Shown piece after piece: positions 11,701-21,206 of a stretch of DNA of 64,000 bases; the first letter of the stretch is position 1, and the number at the start of each line of letters is the position of its first letter. Where the stretch lies: positions 42,513 through 106,512 of the forward strand of contig ARYC01000123.1 in the NCBI GenBank assembly GCA_000711775.1. Reading direction: 5' to 3'. A program made the translations under genes and the position numbers. The notes beneath the pieces are model-generated. The model was not told the DNA's origin. It made no database searches and saw only the letters and a program-made list of their open reading frames with translations. Source of the stretch: Oxytricha trifallax. Lineage: Eukaryota > Ciliophora > Spirotrichea > Sporadotrichida > Oxytrichidae.

Positions 11701-11977
11701 CAAATTGAATTAATTTATTTTTATAAATAAATAAAGTTCATTTGATTCTTTTCCTTCGCTTATCTTGCTCTGCTTTAACATTAGTAGGGTTGAATTTAAC
11801 AACTGGCTACAATTCACCACTATTTCTCTATTAATTAGAGTCATCAATCAATTACTGTTAAGCGGCAGGTTGCAGTTGAGAGTTCTGGAGCATGCTGTCC
11901 AGGTTAGTCGGACTGTTTTGAAGTAAATTATTTGCTTCTTCTTTAAAATTACTATTAAAAATATTTTCTGGCGTCAT
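2781..11977 (-). CDS. GH31-like protein B, membrane-anchored, interleaved germline gene
   Basis: The ATG at 11977 opens a hydrophilic head ending in a basic KRRKRIK stretch (MDS1, 11739-11977). A 5-bp pointer joins it to MDS2 (from 7456), which begins with a hydrophobic anchor (WTVIIIIILIAIALAIAL). Further MDSs follow near 6540-6790 and 5922-6430, then 5066 down to 2781. They carry GH31 landmarks: RKFFMSEKFSEIGFVLP, HPFIMCQTKNKDFMGIFF, NYIQLGGAMEIY, RVFTVSYDSFRNLPNM, GQYGGTWIGDIPLQWSSL, CARWMQMAAYMPFARDY and RYIYSQLYWAYRYGG. The site of the catalytic nucleophile reads DGYILRYNQ instead of WLDMNE, so the Asp is missing although the acid/base GD remains. It is probably a catalytically dead type II membrane protein. 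The 3' end is not contiguous: the last MDS stops in a 17-bp repeat also found at 5392-5408. Confidence 0.8.
2811..2892 (-). other. IES of GH31 B, pointer CAA (2811-2813/2893-2895)
   Basis: 82 bp. Joining gives YPEDDKLCFDDIEHTYML. The short pointer makes the exact join less certain. Confidence 0.65.
3451..3515 (-). other. IES of GH31 B, pointer ATTACCCAC (3451-3459/3516-3524)
   Basis: 65 bp. Joining gives FAGSGQYGGTWIGD, restoring the acid/base motif. Confidence 0.85.
5180..5822 (-). CDS. GH31-like protein C, 3' MDSs nested inside GH31 B
   Basis: Begins with the pointer GTAGTTTCTGACCAT (5808-5822), identical to 12284-12298. Joined, the protein runs MASFLPMVRNYYNETYTDP. It continues through AYTSSIANRLPFMRYIYSQL (IES 5598-5684 removed) and RPHFYDYPEDDNAF, then EHTYMLGDSVKVSPILTQG (5180-5408). 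It leaves frame after NTNIHLK at about 5195, so the C-terminal beta domain is missing here. The last segment (5180-5408) may belong to B, to C, or to both, because its 5' edge is also a pointer match to B. Confidence 0.8.
5598..5684 (-). other. IES of GH31 C, pointer TCT (5598-5600/5685-5687)
   Basis: 87 bp. Joining gives TSSIANRLPFMRYIYSQ. Confidence 0.75.
7643..8687 (+). pseudogene. TBE copy 1 transposase (42 kDa class), frameshifted
   Basis: Tc1/IS630-type DDE transposase. HADEAVF supplies the first Asp, LFVDNLSVHK the second, and FNGIELYW the Glu 34 residues later. ATG at 7643 (MRGLGSVYDSEY), TGA at 8685. Compared with the intact copy at 28555, five bases are missing near 8205-8210 (after WYKR). 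The frame changes there and a TGA follows at 8222. Total length is 1045 nt, which agrees with a 1050-nt ORF minus five. Confidence 0.9.
8690..8900 (-). pseudogene. TBE copy 1, -1-frame extension of the 22 kDa gene, disrupted
   Basis: Frame overlapping the 22 kDa stop as TGATG. It matches the 63-codon ORF of copy 2 (MKERSK..., then MNMDAG..KRRN) but lacks two bases near 8870, which breaks the frame. Confidence 0.6.
8900..9480 (-). pseudogene. TBE copy 1 22 kDa gene, disrupted
   Basis: ATG at 9480 (MESMNDAMKRI). One base fewer than the 582-nt ORF of copy 2, with a frameshift near 9435 and an extra in-frame TGA (ELxKHP, where copy 2 has ELQKQP). Conserved core PNYPEISVTNLYDDAM and LPERNFFFGVLATLK. 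Function unknown; it is a TBE-specific protein converging on the transposase. The end holds the conserved A-run described at 8921-8929. Confidence 0.85.
9540..9880. repeat. iterated motif in the divergent intergenic region of TBE copy 1
   Basis: Between the divergent 22 kDa and kinase genes. Repeats of ACTTnATTAGGAG and its complement (CTCCTAAT, ACCTCCAAATTAAGTTCAAAC twice), some arranged as inverted pairs. Candidate shared promoter or protein-binding array. A related array lies at the same place in copy 2. Confidence 0.65.
10044..11492 (+). CDS. TBE copy 1 zinc-finger/protein kinase (57 kDa class)
   Basis: Intact 482-residue ORF (ATG 10044, TGA 11490). Two C2H2 fingers near residues 95-150 (CKECNKVFPYKSTYKRHLRDIH and CEFCEKPYSHTRDLKVHLKKKH). 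These are followed by a protein-kinase-like domain: catalytic loop VHRDLKPENIMM, DFN in place of DFG, and an APE-like GTPGYFPERED. The HRD motif is complete, so activity is possible despite DFN. Its role in TBE biology is unknown; DNA binding plus phosphorylation is an inference from the domains. Confidence 0.9.
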
Positions 11978-12283
11978 AATAATTGTTTGTTTAAGTTTAT
12001 AAAAAACTTAATTAAGGGTTTATCTTGTTAAGATTCCATGATGTCTATAAATCTTAAATCTCTCAAGTCAATTATTTAAAGAATTTTAAAATGATTATAT
12101 TAAAATTATCAAAAAACCCAAAGATTCATCCTTAATCAATTATTTCAATTAATTTCATTCTAAAATTTTTCCTAAAATCAATAGATTTTTCTTTCCAAAT
12201 AACAAATTCTAATTGATTAATTGGTGTAAAAAATACTGCTATATAGTTCAATTAAGTATAATTAAATAATAAAGCCTTATTCT

Positions 12284-15200
12284 GTAGTTTCTGACCATTG
12301 GAAGGAAGGAGGCCATTTGCATCCATCTAGCGCAAAGCTCGAGGTCCATCTTTCCGAGGGAACCGCAGGAGTCAACCATGGTGTTACCAACACCATACAA
12401 ACTCAAGCCCATTGCCATGGAGATAGTGTTCTTTAAGTTGTCCCAAGTTCTCATTTTAATACGAGATTAATGTGTAGACAGGGATACTGAGATACAAGCA
12501 TAATTTGAATAATATGGGGGGGAAATAAAAATAAAACTCATTTGATCGGTGATGATAGCAGCACCATAAGCACCAGAACCTGGCCATGTGCTGTCAGTGA
12601 AAATCATTGGCTTTTGAGTGCTGGTCTTAGCTTGAGCCTTCAATTGTTGTTGAGTGACTCAAACTTTATAATTTTTAGATATAAAATAAATAAATGAGTG
12701 AGTTGAAGAGCAGCATGTCCATTTATGTTGTGAACAACAAGATTCATTTTCATGTTGGCATCACCACTAGCGTGAGTAGCGTTAAGTGAAACAGTTAAGT
12801 AGTCAAGATTGTTCTCAGTTGGTTGATATGGAAGCCAGTAAGTGCTGTAGTTACCTTGAGTTTCGTTAATTTGATATGGTTGGAAGCCACCAAGGGATTC
12901 TTCGCCATAATCGAGTCTTCTGCCCTTTAAGAGAGAAGCAGTTGGTTTCTTTTCGCTTTAGTCAACTTAAAATTTGATAATAAAATCAACGAAATAGAAT
13001 GTTACTTCACCAGAGATATGGTTAGGTAGATGGGAATCTTGGAGGTAGAGACCTTCAAAACCACCAACTAAATCGTAGAATTTAGAAAGTTAGTCGCCCA
13101 TGAAAGCTGGGGTGTTGGGGTGATGAGCATCGATATAGTAGACTTAAGTTTGGTCAAGACAGTATTTTTTATTGAACGTTCTTGTAACAATTTTCATTTG
13201 CAAAAGAATAAGAAATAAATTCAAAAGTCAAGAACTCCAATGATTGGCTTGTTTTCATAGACAAAGCTTTGAACAAGGCATTGAGCAGTAGTGGCAGCAT
13301 TGAAAGCATCGTAGTTTCCAGAGATAGCTAAGCTTGCACCTAATATCATGTGTTGGTTGTTGCCCTTAACAGCGGTATAGTAATCAGCGAGACCTTTGAA
13401 TGTAAATATTTACATTAAATTTTCAATGCTCTTACCTAAGAAAACTAAAATTATATTATAAATCTTACAGTATAATGTATCAGTGTTAACTGTGAAGGTT
13501 TGATGGGGCTTCTGGTTGTAAGCAGTTAAGAAGATACCTTCAAGAGCGAGATTGTTGTCTGTGAATTATTGAACAACTGCCTTAACTTGGTCAAGGGACT
13601 TGTAGGCGTTTGAACCTTGGAAGAAACCCATAGCGTAGAATGGTGGCATTTGAGACAAACCAATCATGCTGTGATATTTAGTAATGATATCTTCAACCTT
13701 TCCTCTCATTAATTATTAAGATATTTAAGCTTAAGATAATAAATAATGGTAAGACTTCAATTAAGTCGGCTTATTCATAGTAAAAAATAGGGAATATGAA
13801 TAATCTCATGATGGTATAGATTTCAATTGGACCACCAAGAGTGATGTAATTTAAGATCATTCTGTCATCGTTGTCGGTTGAAATGATTTCGAATTGTTGA
13901 GGAGCTGAACCAGCGAAGAACATTCCCATGAAATCCTTGTCTTTAGTTTGACACATGATGAATCAACAAACCCTTATATTTCCTTTTATCATGTGATTAA
14001 TTACAAATATAAAATAAATTTAACATATCACTGTTTAATACTAAAATCAAACCATCAATCTTAGTCGTAACGTAGAAGTATCTGAGTGAGTTGACGTGAC
14101 AATTCCGTGATTTGGCAGTCATGAAGTAGAAAACTCCGAAAAAACCAGTCTCACTATTACCTAATATCTTCCTAAATAAAGAATTTGCCATTATAATCGG
14201 AACAACAGAGCTTGTTGAATTCAACTAGAGTGACAGAAGCTGGAGAAAAACGCTTACCGGTCCCACCGCTGCTAGGAAACTTAATCCCTATCCTTTCGCT
14301 GTGGTAGCTTCAGCACCCTGACCCTATTTGGGAAAAAAATCATTATCGTTGGCTTCAATGGTTTTCGTCTTCTCACTTTCGAAGACAGAGCGTACCTTCA
14401 TCCTGCTCCCTATTACCTAGGAAACAGAACTCAAGCCAGGCAAACTCATCTAATGCAGGGAAATCCTTGCGTCCAAGCCCACTCGAAGAGTGTAGTACCT
14501 GAGAGAATGAACCCCACCGACAAGCCCTTAATGCATTGCGCCCAGCAACCCACTATCTGCTCTTGGTAGGCCTTAGTATAATTGACAGCTCCTTATATCA
14601 TAAATTGAATTTTTCCATGTTTTATATTATTTAGAATTTGATTGATAAAAATCCTGAATAAAGTAATAAATGCCTATAAAAGTGGATATAATTATAGTCA
14701 TTTATGTGATAATACACCTAATAGTATATATTAATCATTAAATTCATATATTAAGATGAATATATATATTTGTGATCAATCTCAGTTATTATTTATAACT
14801 TTGAATCATTTTGGAATTATTTAATTCAAAGATTATTTCGTTAGTAAAATAAAAATATTATCAGATTATGAAAACTTATTTTTAAAAATAAAAATCAATC
14901 TTTAATACAATCATTAGAGATTATGTAAGGGTTTTAGAATGGGTGAATATGATTTCCACCTTTATCACCAAGACCATTATCAATGGGTAATCCTTCATCT
15001 CTGAATCTGGAATGTAGAGAGTAGGAACCGTAAGAGAGTTGGAATTGAGCGTTTCTTTGACCAAGACCATAGCATCTCTTAGAGGGTAGAACGAATCCGA
15101 CCTCAGAGAATTTCTCACTCATGAACAACTTTCTTTTGTTAGTACTCAAGATTTGATTCTTATTGATCAATCATAAAAATAGTCAAATCAAGGGATTTTG

Positions 15201-15994
15201 GGTATATAGTTTTGAGAAGACATTGATTTTGACAATAGAATAGATATTACCGATACTCCATTCGAAAGTCTCTTTGCTTAATTGGAAATCGATTTAGGTA
15301 AGTCTTGACTCCCATGAGAGAACTGGGCGACTGAAGAGATTATCAGGGACAGCGAAGACGTGATTAGCATCGGCCTTGTTATCCTTCATGAATAGTCTCA
15401 TGTTGTAGTTGTCGACCATGTATTTGTTGACAATTATATACAATGTAGCATAGATTAATGTCATGTAAATGATTTTACCATGTCGATGTGCACACGGACT
15501 TCCTCAACTGCGTGGTTGTTTGGCTTGGGTGTGTCCTTAGTGTCATATGGGATATCCTTGGGGTTGACTGGTTTGTAATCAGTATTCTTATGATCGCTGT
15601 CACCTACTCCCATGAATGACTAGGCGTTTAGCTTCTTGTTTTTCTCTGCTTCGAGAACGAGTTTGTTCTTCAACACAAATGAGATGTTGAAGACAGTAGG
15701 GACGATTGTGGTTTCGTCTACTGCAAAGGCATTAAACTCCTAGGAGTCAATTGGGTTGAATCCACTATCATCAGATTTCTTAAGAGTAAGTGGGAGAACA
15801 ATAGCTAGAATGACTCCAATGAGCACGAGGAGACCTATGGCTCCGAAGATTATCTTCTTCTTCTTTTTCTTGTCGGCAGCGGTTTGCTGGTTGACAATTG
15901 GCTCTGAATCGTTCACAAGACGAGCGCGCTCCTCTTGTTTTAGATTCTCTCTAAACCTGTTATTATATTTAGAATTTATTTTTATTTTTCTCAT
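12284..15994 (-). CDS. GH31-like protein C, 5' and central MDSs
   Basis: Membrane-anchored GH31 paralogue. The ATG at 15994 (possibly inside an IES; the next in-frame region begins FRENLKQEE) is followed by a charged head with a KKKKKK run, then a transmembrane segment IIFGAIGLLVLIGVILAIVL (about 15780-15850). It continues through the GH31 N-domain, KLFMSEKFSEVGFVLPSKRC, HPFIMCQTKDKDFMG, GGPIEIY, the catalytic barrel and CARWMQMASFLPMVRNY, where it stops in a 15-bp pointer. The nucleophile position reads GLYLQDSHLPN in place of GIWLDMNEPSN, so the Asp is replaced by Gln; the acid/base region retains an Asp (IITDQ). A pseudoenzyme is likely. The coding sequence resumes at 5822, 6.5 kb away on the same strand. 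Confidence 0.85.
13960..14936 (-). other. 977-bp IES of GH31 C, pointer GAAT (13960-13963/14937-14940)
   Basis: Joining gives NHIHPFIMCQTKDKD, exactly as in paralogue B. It is far longer than its neighbours and contains a GC-rich island (14225-14590). Confidence 0.8.
14225..14590. other. GC-rich island of unknown origin inside an IES
   Basis: Base composition changes abruptly to roughly half G+C while the flanks are strongly AT-rich. With TGA as the only stop it is largely open in several frames on both strands. No family was recognised in any of them. It could be MDSs of another nested gene, a non-coding RNA segment, or acquired DNA. Confidence 0.6.
15415..15476 (-). other. IES of GH31 C, pointer ACCATGT (15415-15421/15477-15483)
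   Basis: 62 bp. Joining gives VRVHIDMVDNYNMRLFM. Confidence 0.85.
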
Positions 15995-16387
15995 AATTCA
16001 CCACAATAACACTGGTAATTTCTTATTATAAATTAGATTATATCCTTTCCCCTATATTAAGGTGGATATGTAATTTATATTATGGTTTATCTAGGTCTGA
16101 CATGTAGATAAAGATTTAAGATTATTATTATTAATTAAATAGGGGTGGATCCCCTTATCCTAATTATTTCAATCAAAACTATTATTTATCTGTCATTCTT
16201 ATATTATACTTAAACTTGCTATTATTTTAAAATTGAAGAAAAAATGCAATAAAAAATTGTTAAAAAATTGTTTGCAACTCTTTTTTTATAGTATATATAA
16301 TAAATAAAATTAATTTAATATATAATTATGTTCCATAATAATATCTAAATAATGATATGTAAATATTAACAATATTCATACTTTAAT
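15995..16387. other. AT-rich spacer
   Basis: No coding sequence seen upstream of GH31 C. A pair of short inverted blocks (CCCCTATATTAAGGTGGATA near 16050 and TAGGGGTGGATCCCCTTA near 16141) is the only structure. Confidence 0.5.
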
Positions 16388-16806
16388 ATTGTAGGAATAC
16401 ATTTGAATTTGGAAAATTAATTTAAATTTGATATTATTTGATTATAATTCGTGGCAGTTAATTATCTGGAAATCTATACAATATGATACTTGTTCGAAAG
16501 AGAATTAAAAATGAGCTGGACTTTACTATTGGGGGTACCCCTCTATCGCTTCCCTGAAGCGAGTTAACAATACTTTTATATTGTGATCAAATTTAACTAA
16601 AGAAATCACCCAAAATAAAAGTATTGTTAACTCGCTTCAGGGAAGCGATAGAGGGGTACCCCCAATAGTAAAGTCCAGTTAATTTTTAATTCTCTTTCGA
16701 ACAAGTACCATATTGTATAGATTTCCAAAAAGTTAACTGCCACGAATTATTATCATATAATATATAATTTAAATTAATTTTCCAAATTCAAATGTATTCC
16801 TACAAT
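16388..16806. mobile_element. foldback element, copy 1 (419 bp)
   Basis: Almost entirely one inverted repeat, with about 185-bp arms and a 35-bp loop. Ends ATTGTAGGAATACATTTGAA. Flanked by AAT (16385-16387, 16807-16809), matching the ANT target preference of TBEs. The central arms are GC-richer (GGGGGTACCCCTCTATCGC). No ORF. Homologous to 45921-46336. Confidence 0.9.
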
Positions 16807-16809
16807 AAT

Positions 16810-17600
16810 ACTATTCTATCCATTATCATTGAGTAAAGATCATTACATAACTTTTCTATTGATAATTTAAAATAATATTATTAGAAATATTACAATAACT
16901 TTAAATAAAGGAAATAAAAAAGTATTATTAATTGAGATATTTAAAAAAGAACCATTTTTAATTGAGAATATAAGTACTAAATTAATAAAATACTTTTCTA
17001 TATAAATTTGAATATAATTTTATTCAAATTCAATATAAATATAATTTTAATTTATGATTTAATGTTAAAATGATAACCAATAGAGTGAATAAAAAAATTA
17101 TTATAGTTTTTATCAGGAAAAGGAAGAATTGATTATTAGAAAGGATTAGGGCTTTAATTTGTTATAAACTATTTTATTTTATTTATAAAAATATAATAGT
17201 TTATCTTAAAGTTTTATTCAGTATAAGATTTTATATTGTACAAAAGTCATTATAAAAATTAAAATTATATATCTTGTATTGTAATTTTTATATATTATAT
17301 TCTTTTTTGCCAAATTAAATGATATATTATTTATAATAATTAATATATAATTTAAGTGAAATTACAGTCATTTATATGCTAATTTTTAAATTGAAATACA
17401 ATAATTTAATTTACTATTCTGACAATAATTTAATTTTCTCAATTTTTTTTAGCTTAATATTTATAATTTGATAATGTGAAAAAATACATTTTTTGAAAAG
17501 TAATATTTATATATAATAAAATAATAACATTTTTGTATAATATATTAGATATTTATCTATAAATAATTATAATATTTAAAGCATTTAATTAACACTTAAG
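16810..17600. other. AT-rich spacer
   Basis: Very AT-rich; no ORF, repeat or RNA gene recognised. Presumably includes 5' sequence of the GH16 gene at 17601. Confidence 0.5.
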
Positions 17601-18485
17601 ATGTCCCTTAAATCAGTTGTATAGCTCCTTTTCCTTGGGGCAATCACACTTTAACAAGCAACAGCCACCAAATGGGTTCAAATCTGGAACGATGAATTTG
17701 ATGGAAGCCAAATCGATACCTCCAAATGGGGCCATGATCAAGGCAATTGGGGTTGGGGAAACAATGAGCTCGAGAATTACACAGATAGACCAGAAAATTC
17801 TTATGTTTAAGATGGGAATTTAGTGATTCAAGCCAATTAAGAAAATCTGGGAGGGTCTTAATACACTTCAGCTAGAATGACAACTTAAGGCAAGTTCTCT
17901 ACTTTATATGGAAAAGTTGAAGCTAGAGCAAAGCTCCCACATGGTCAAGGCATTTGGGCTGCTTTCTGGCTTTTGGGTGAGAAATACGAATGGCCTATGA
18001 ATGGAAGCATTCACTAAAACTAAAATAATTGTTAAGGACATAATTTTGTATAGCTATTAATTGATATCATGGAATTCATTGGCAAAGACCCAGAGAACAC
18101 ATATGGAAAACTTTAAGGACCAAACTTCAATTCTAATGCAACCTATCACTTAGATGGTGGGTTCCACTCTGACTTTCATGTTTACGGAGTTGAATGGCAA
18201 CCAGAGCAATTAGATTTCTACGTCGATGGTAACATCTTTCACACAGTCCACAAAAGTGAGCAGAAAGACTTCTGGCCCTTCAGTGACCACAAGTTCTTTA
18301 TTATCTTGGACTTGGCCGTTGGTGGCGACTGGCCAGGTGTCCCAGATCAAACCACTCACTTCCCTCAGAAGTTTGTCATTGACTACGTCAGAGTTTACTA
18401 AGCTGATAATAGTAGCAATTCATAAGTTAAATCTGACAGTCACCATCATCACCATGAAAAGAATAACGAACAATTCCTTAACTGA
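17601..18485 (+). CDS. GH16 beta-glucanase-like protein, catalytic Glu replaced
   Basis: Secreted family 16 protein (laminarinase/lichenase type). A signal peptide (MSLKSVVQLLFLGAITLQQATA) is followed by WVQIWNDEFDGSQIDTSKW, YTSARM, GQGIWAAFWLLGE, VYGVEWQPEQLDFYVDG, AVGGDWPG and FVIDYVRVY. After removal of one IES the catalytic strand reads NGSIDIMEF, whereas the two neighbours read CGEIDIME. The first Glu of ExDxxE (nucleophile) is therefore Ser and the protein is probably inactive, perhaps carbohydrate-binding. A five-His cluster lies near the C terminus (about 18440). Stop TGA 18483. Confidence 0.9.
18009..18059 (+). other. IES, pointer ATT (18009-18011/18060-18062)
   Basis: 51 bp (a multiple of three) without TGA, so the unexcised gene still reads through. 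It sits exactly in the catalytic motif. Confidence 0.75.
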
Positions 18486-18886
18486 TTAGACTTTGTTACT
18501 ATAAATTAAGATATCCTAATTTCTATAAAAATTAGCTTATAATAAATATCTTAATTTTATTATTATTTATAAAATAGATAAATATTTATAAACAATATTC
18601 TTTACTATATTAACCAAGTTTAGTTAATAAAAATATATACATCGAATTTAATAAAAAATATGGATATATATTATAGATTAAATATTATGAAATTTGAAGG
18701 AATAAATACGAAAAAGCATGAAATTTTGTAAAATTAATTTAGTATTTTAATCATCTATATCTCTTCAGGACTATAAATTGGATATTTTTGTAAAAGTTTA
18801 TAATTAATTAATATTCTTAGAAAAATTTGTAAATTACTAGTTATTTATTAAAAAATTTTTGAATTTCACAATACAATAAATAATAA

Positions 18887-19687
18887 ATGATCAAGTCTGT
18901 TGTTTCACTCCTTCTCTTAGGAGCAATTTCAATCCAAAAGGCTGAGGCTATGAGATGGGTTCAAGTCTGGAATGACGAGTTCGATGGCGGCAACATCGAT
19001 GGAAACAAGTGGCACTACGACACTGGTAACAGTGGCTGGGGCAACAACGAGCTCGAATTCTACACTGATAGAAGACAAAACTCATGGGTCTAGGACGGTT
19101 TCCTTCACATCCAGGCTCTTAGAGAAGACTATGGTGGCTCTCAATACACTTCAGCTAGAATGAACACTGCTGGTAAATTCTCAATTCTCTACGGAAAGTT
19201 CGAAATCAGAGCTAAGCTACCAAGAGGACAAGGCATCTGGCCCGCTTTCTGGCTTCTCGGTGAGAACATCGGTAACGTCGGCTGGCCCGCTTGCGGTGAA
19301 ATTGATATTATGGAGTAGATTGGAAGAGACCCACAAAACGTTTATGGTTCCCTTCACGCTCCAGGCTTCGACACAACCGGTGGATTCCATCACGATCAAG
19401 GCTTCTCTGATGACTTCCACACTTACGGAGTCAACTGGCAACCAGACCGCATCGAATTCTATGTTGATGGAAACACCTACAAAGCAATCAATAGAAACGA
19501 AGCCGGCAACTGGCCATTCGCTGACCACAAGTTCTTCATCATCCTTAACTTGGCTGTTGGTGGTAACTGGCCAGGTTACCCCGATGGGTCAACCCAATTC
19601 CCCCAACAATTCTTGGTTGATTACGTAAGAGTCTGGGAAATCGACTGGAGCTCAGTTGAAGACGATAAGGCCTCATTCCTTAACTGA
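18887..19687 (+). CDS. GH16 beta-glucanase, IES-free
   Basis: A single uninterrupted 266-residue ORF (ATG 18887, TGA 19685). Two Gln codons written TAG (19093 region and in MEQIG). Signal peptide MIKSVVSLLLLGAISIQKAEA; catalytic CGEIDIMEQIG complete; substrate-cleft Trp residues (GQGIWPAFW, VNWQPDR) present; ends WSSVEDDKASFLN. Predicted secreted endo-beta-1,3(4)-glucanase, probably for digesting algal or fungal glucan. The middle member of a three-gene tandem array, and the only one without IESs. Confidence 0.95.
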
Positions 19688-20141
19688 AGAGATACAGCTT
19701 TCTTTAAAACTATTCTAGTAACTTATCAAAGTTATAGATCATAAATTTTTTTATTTACAATAAAATCTCAATAAATAAGATTTAATTTTTATTGAAATCA
19801 TAACAATAATAATTTCCTTATAATAAATATCTTAAGTACAAGTTTAAGGTGAAAAGTTATTATATTTAAAATTTAAATCTAGAAGAAAAAATAATTTATC
19901 TCCAAATTTTTTATTATATTTTAATATCTACCATTAAACATTAATTATTATATCGAGTCTCTTGAGGTTTAGATTACAAAAAATATTATAAATTTATTTT
20001 AAGATATTTATTACAATTTAATTATATATCTATATTGTTCCACTTTACAAAAATATCTACTATAATTCACAATTTAAATACTATTAAGAACTATTTAAGC
20101 ATATTATTTAAGGAATCTATAATTATTATTACAAAAATCTA

Positions 20142-21057
20142 ATGGCTTTGATAAAATCAATCGTGTGCGCACTCCTTATGGGAGCTCTTACTCTTCCCTC
20201 AGTGACTGAGGCTTACAGATGGGTGCAAGTCTGGAATGACGAGTTCGATGGCAACCAAGTCGATAGAAGCAAGTGGAATTTCGAGATGGGAAGAAACCAG
20301 GCAAATAACGAGCAACAGTACAGCACTGATCTTTAAATGATATAATAATTACAATTTTGATGAATAGAATGAGAAATAAAATGGGAGTTTTTTGTTTTGA
20401 ATTTATATGATCGTTCTGATAACGCATTTGTTTCAGATGGATTCTTGCACATTCAAGCTTTGAGAGAAAATTACGGCGATGCCCAATACACTTCAGCTAA
20501 GTTTAAATATAAATTTAAAATGAGCTAGATTGAACACTGCTGGAAAATTCTCAATTCAATATGGTAAATTTGAAATGAGAGCAAAGCTTCCCTAAGGCCA
20601 AGGTATGTGGCCCGCTTTTTGGCTTCTCGGTGAGAACATCGGTAATGTCGGCTGGCCTGCATGTGGAGAGATCGATATTATGGAACTTGTTGGAAAAGAC
20701 CCACAAAATGTCTACGCCTCTCTCCACGCTCCATCATACGATACAACTAGAGGATACCATTTGGATTAAGGCTTCGCTGGCGATTTCCACACTTATGGAG
20801 TAAACTGGCAACCAGAACAAATCGATTTCTATGTCGATGGAAACACTTATCTCTCAGTTAACAAAAACCAATCAGGAGGGCACTGGCCATTTACCGATGG
20901 CAAATTCTTCATTATCCTTAACTTGGCAGTGGGTGGTTTCTGGCCAGGAAACCCAGATGGTTCAACTCATTTCCCTCAATAATACGTTGTTGACTACGTC
21001 AGAGTCTGGGAAATCGATTGGAGTCTTGAGAACGAAAAGGCCTAATTCCTTAATTGA
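20142..21057 (+). CDS. GH16 beta-glucanase with two IESs
   Basis: Third tandem copy. ATG 20142, signal peptide MALIKSIVCALLMGALTLPSVTEA, catalytic CGEIDIMELVG intact, C terminus WSLENEKAQFLN, TGA 21055. The frame is restored after removing an 81-bp and a 28-bp IES. Sequence and layout match the gene at 18887, so they are recent duplicates. Confidence 0.93.
20327..20407 (+). other. IES, pointer TGATC (20327-20331/20408-20412)
   Basis: 81 bp. Joining gives QQYSTDRSDNAFVSDGFLH. Confidence 0.88.
20495..20522 (+). other. 28-bp IES, pointer AGCTA (20495-20499/20523-20527)
   Basis: Very short insert. Joining gives QYTSARLNTAGKFSIQ, as in the IES-free neighbour. Confidence 0.9.
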
Positions 21058-21206
21058 ATCATTAAATTTTTTTTAGAAATAAAATTTATTAAATATTGAT
21101 AAAATCTTCATTTATTTATTCTTAAGAGATTTTAATAAGGAATAATTAGATAGATAGAATTAAAAGTCCGAAAACAAAACATTATTATAATTTAATACTT
21201 AGTTTT

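Larger units (their letters stand above)
7452..11738 (-). other. first IES of GH31 B, pointer CATTT (7452-7456/11739-11743), contains a TBE
   Basis: Joining at AAATG (minus strand) gives KRIKWTVIIII, fusing the basic head to the membrane anchor. The IES holds the complete TBE at 7505-11653. Confidence 0.85.

Noticed and set aside
15756..16031. Long plus-strand ORF opposite the GH31 C N terminus
   Set aside because: Antisense shadow of the poly-Lys and transmembrane region of GH31 C.
19217..19628. ORFs on both strands inside the GH16 gene
   Set aside because: Frame shadows of the intact beta-glucanase at 18887-19687.
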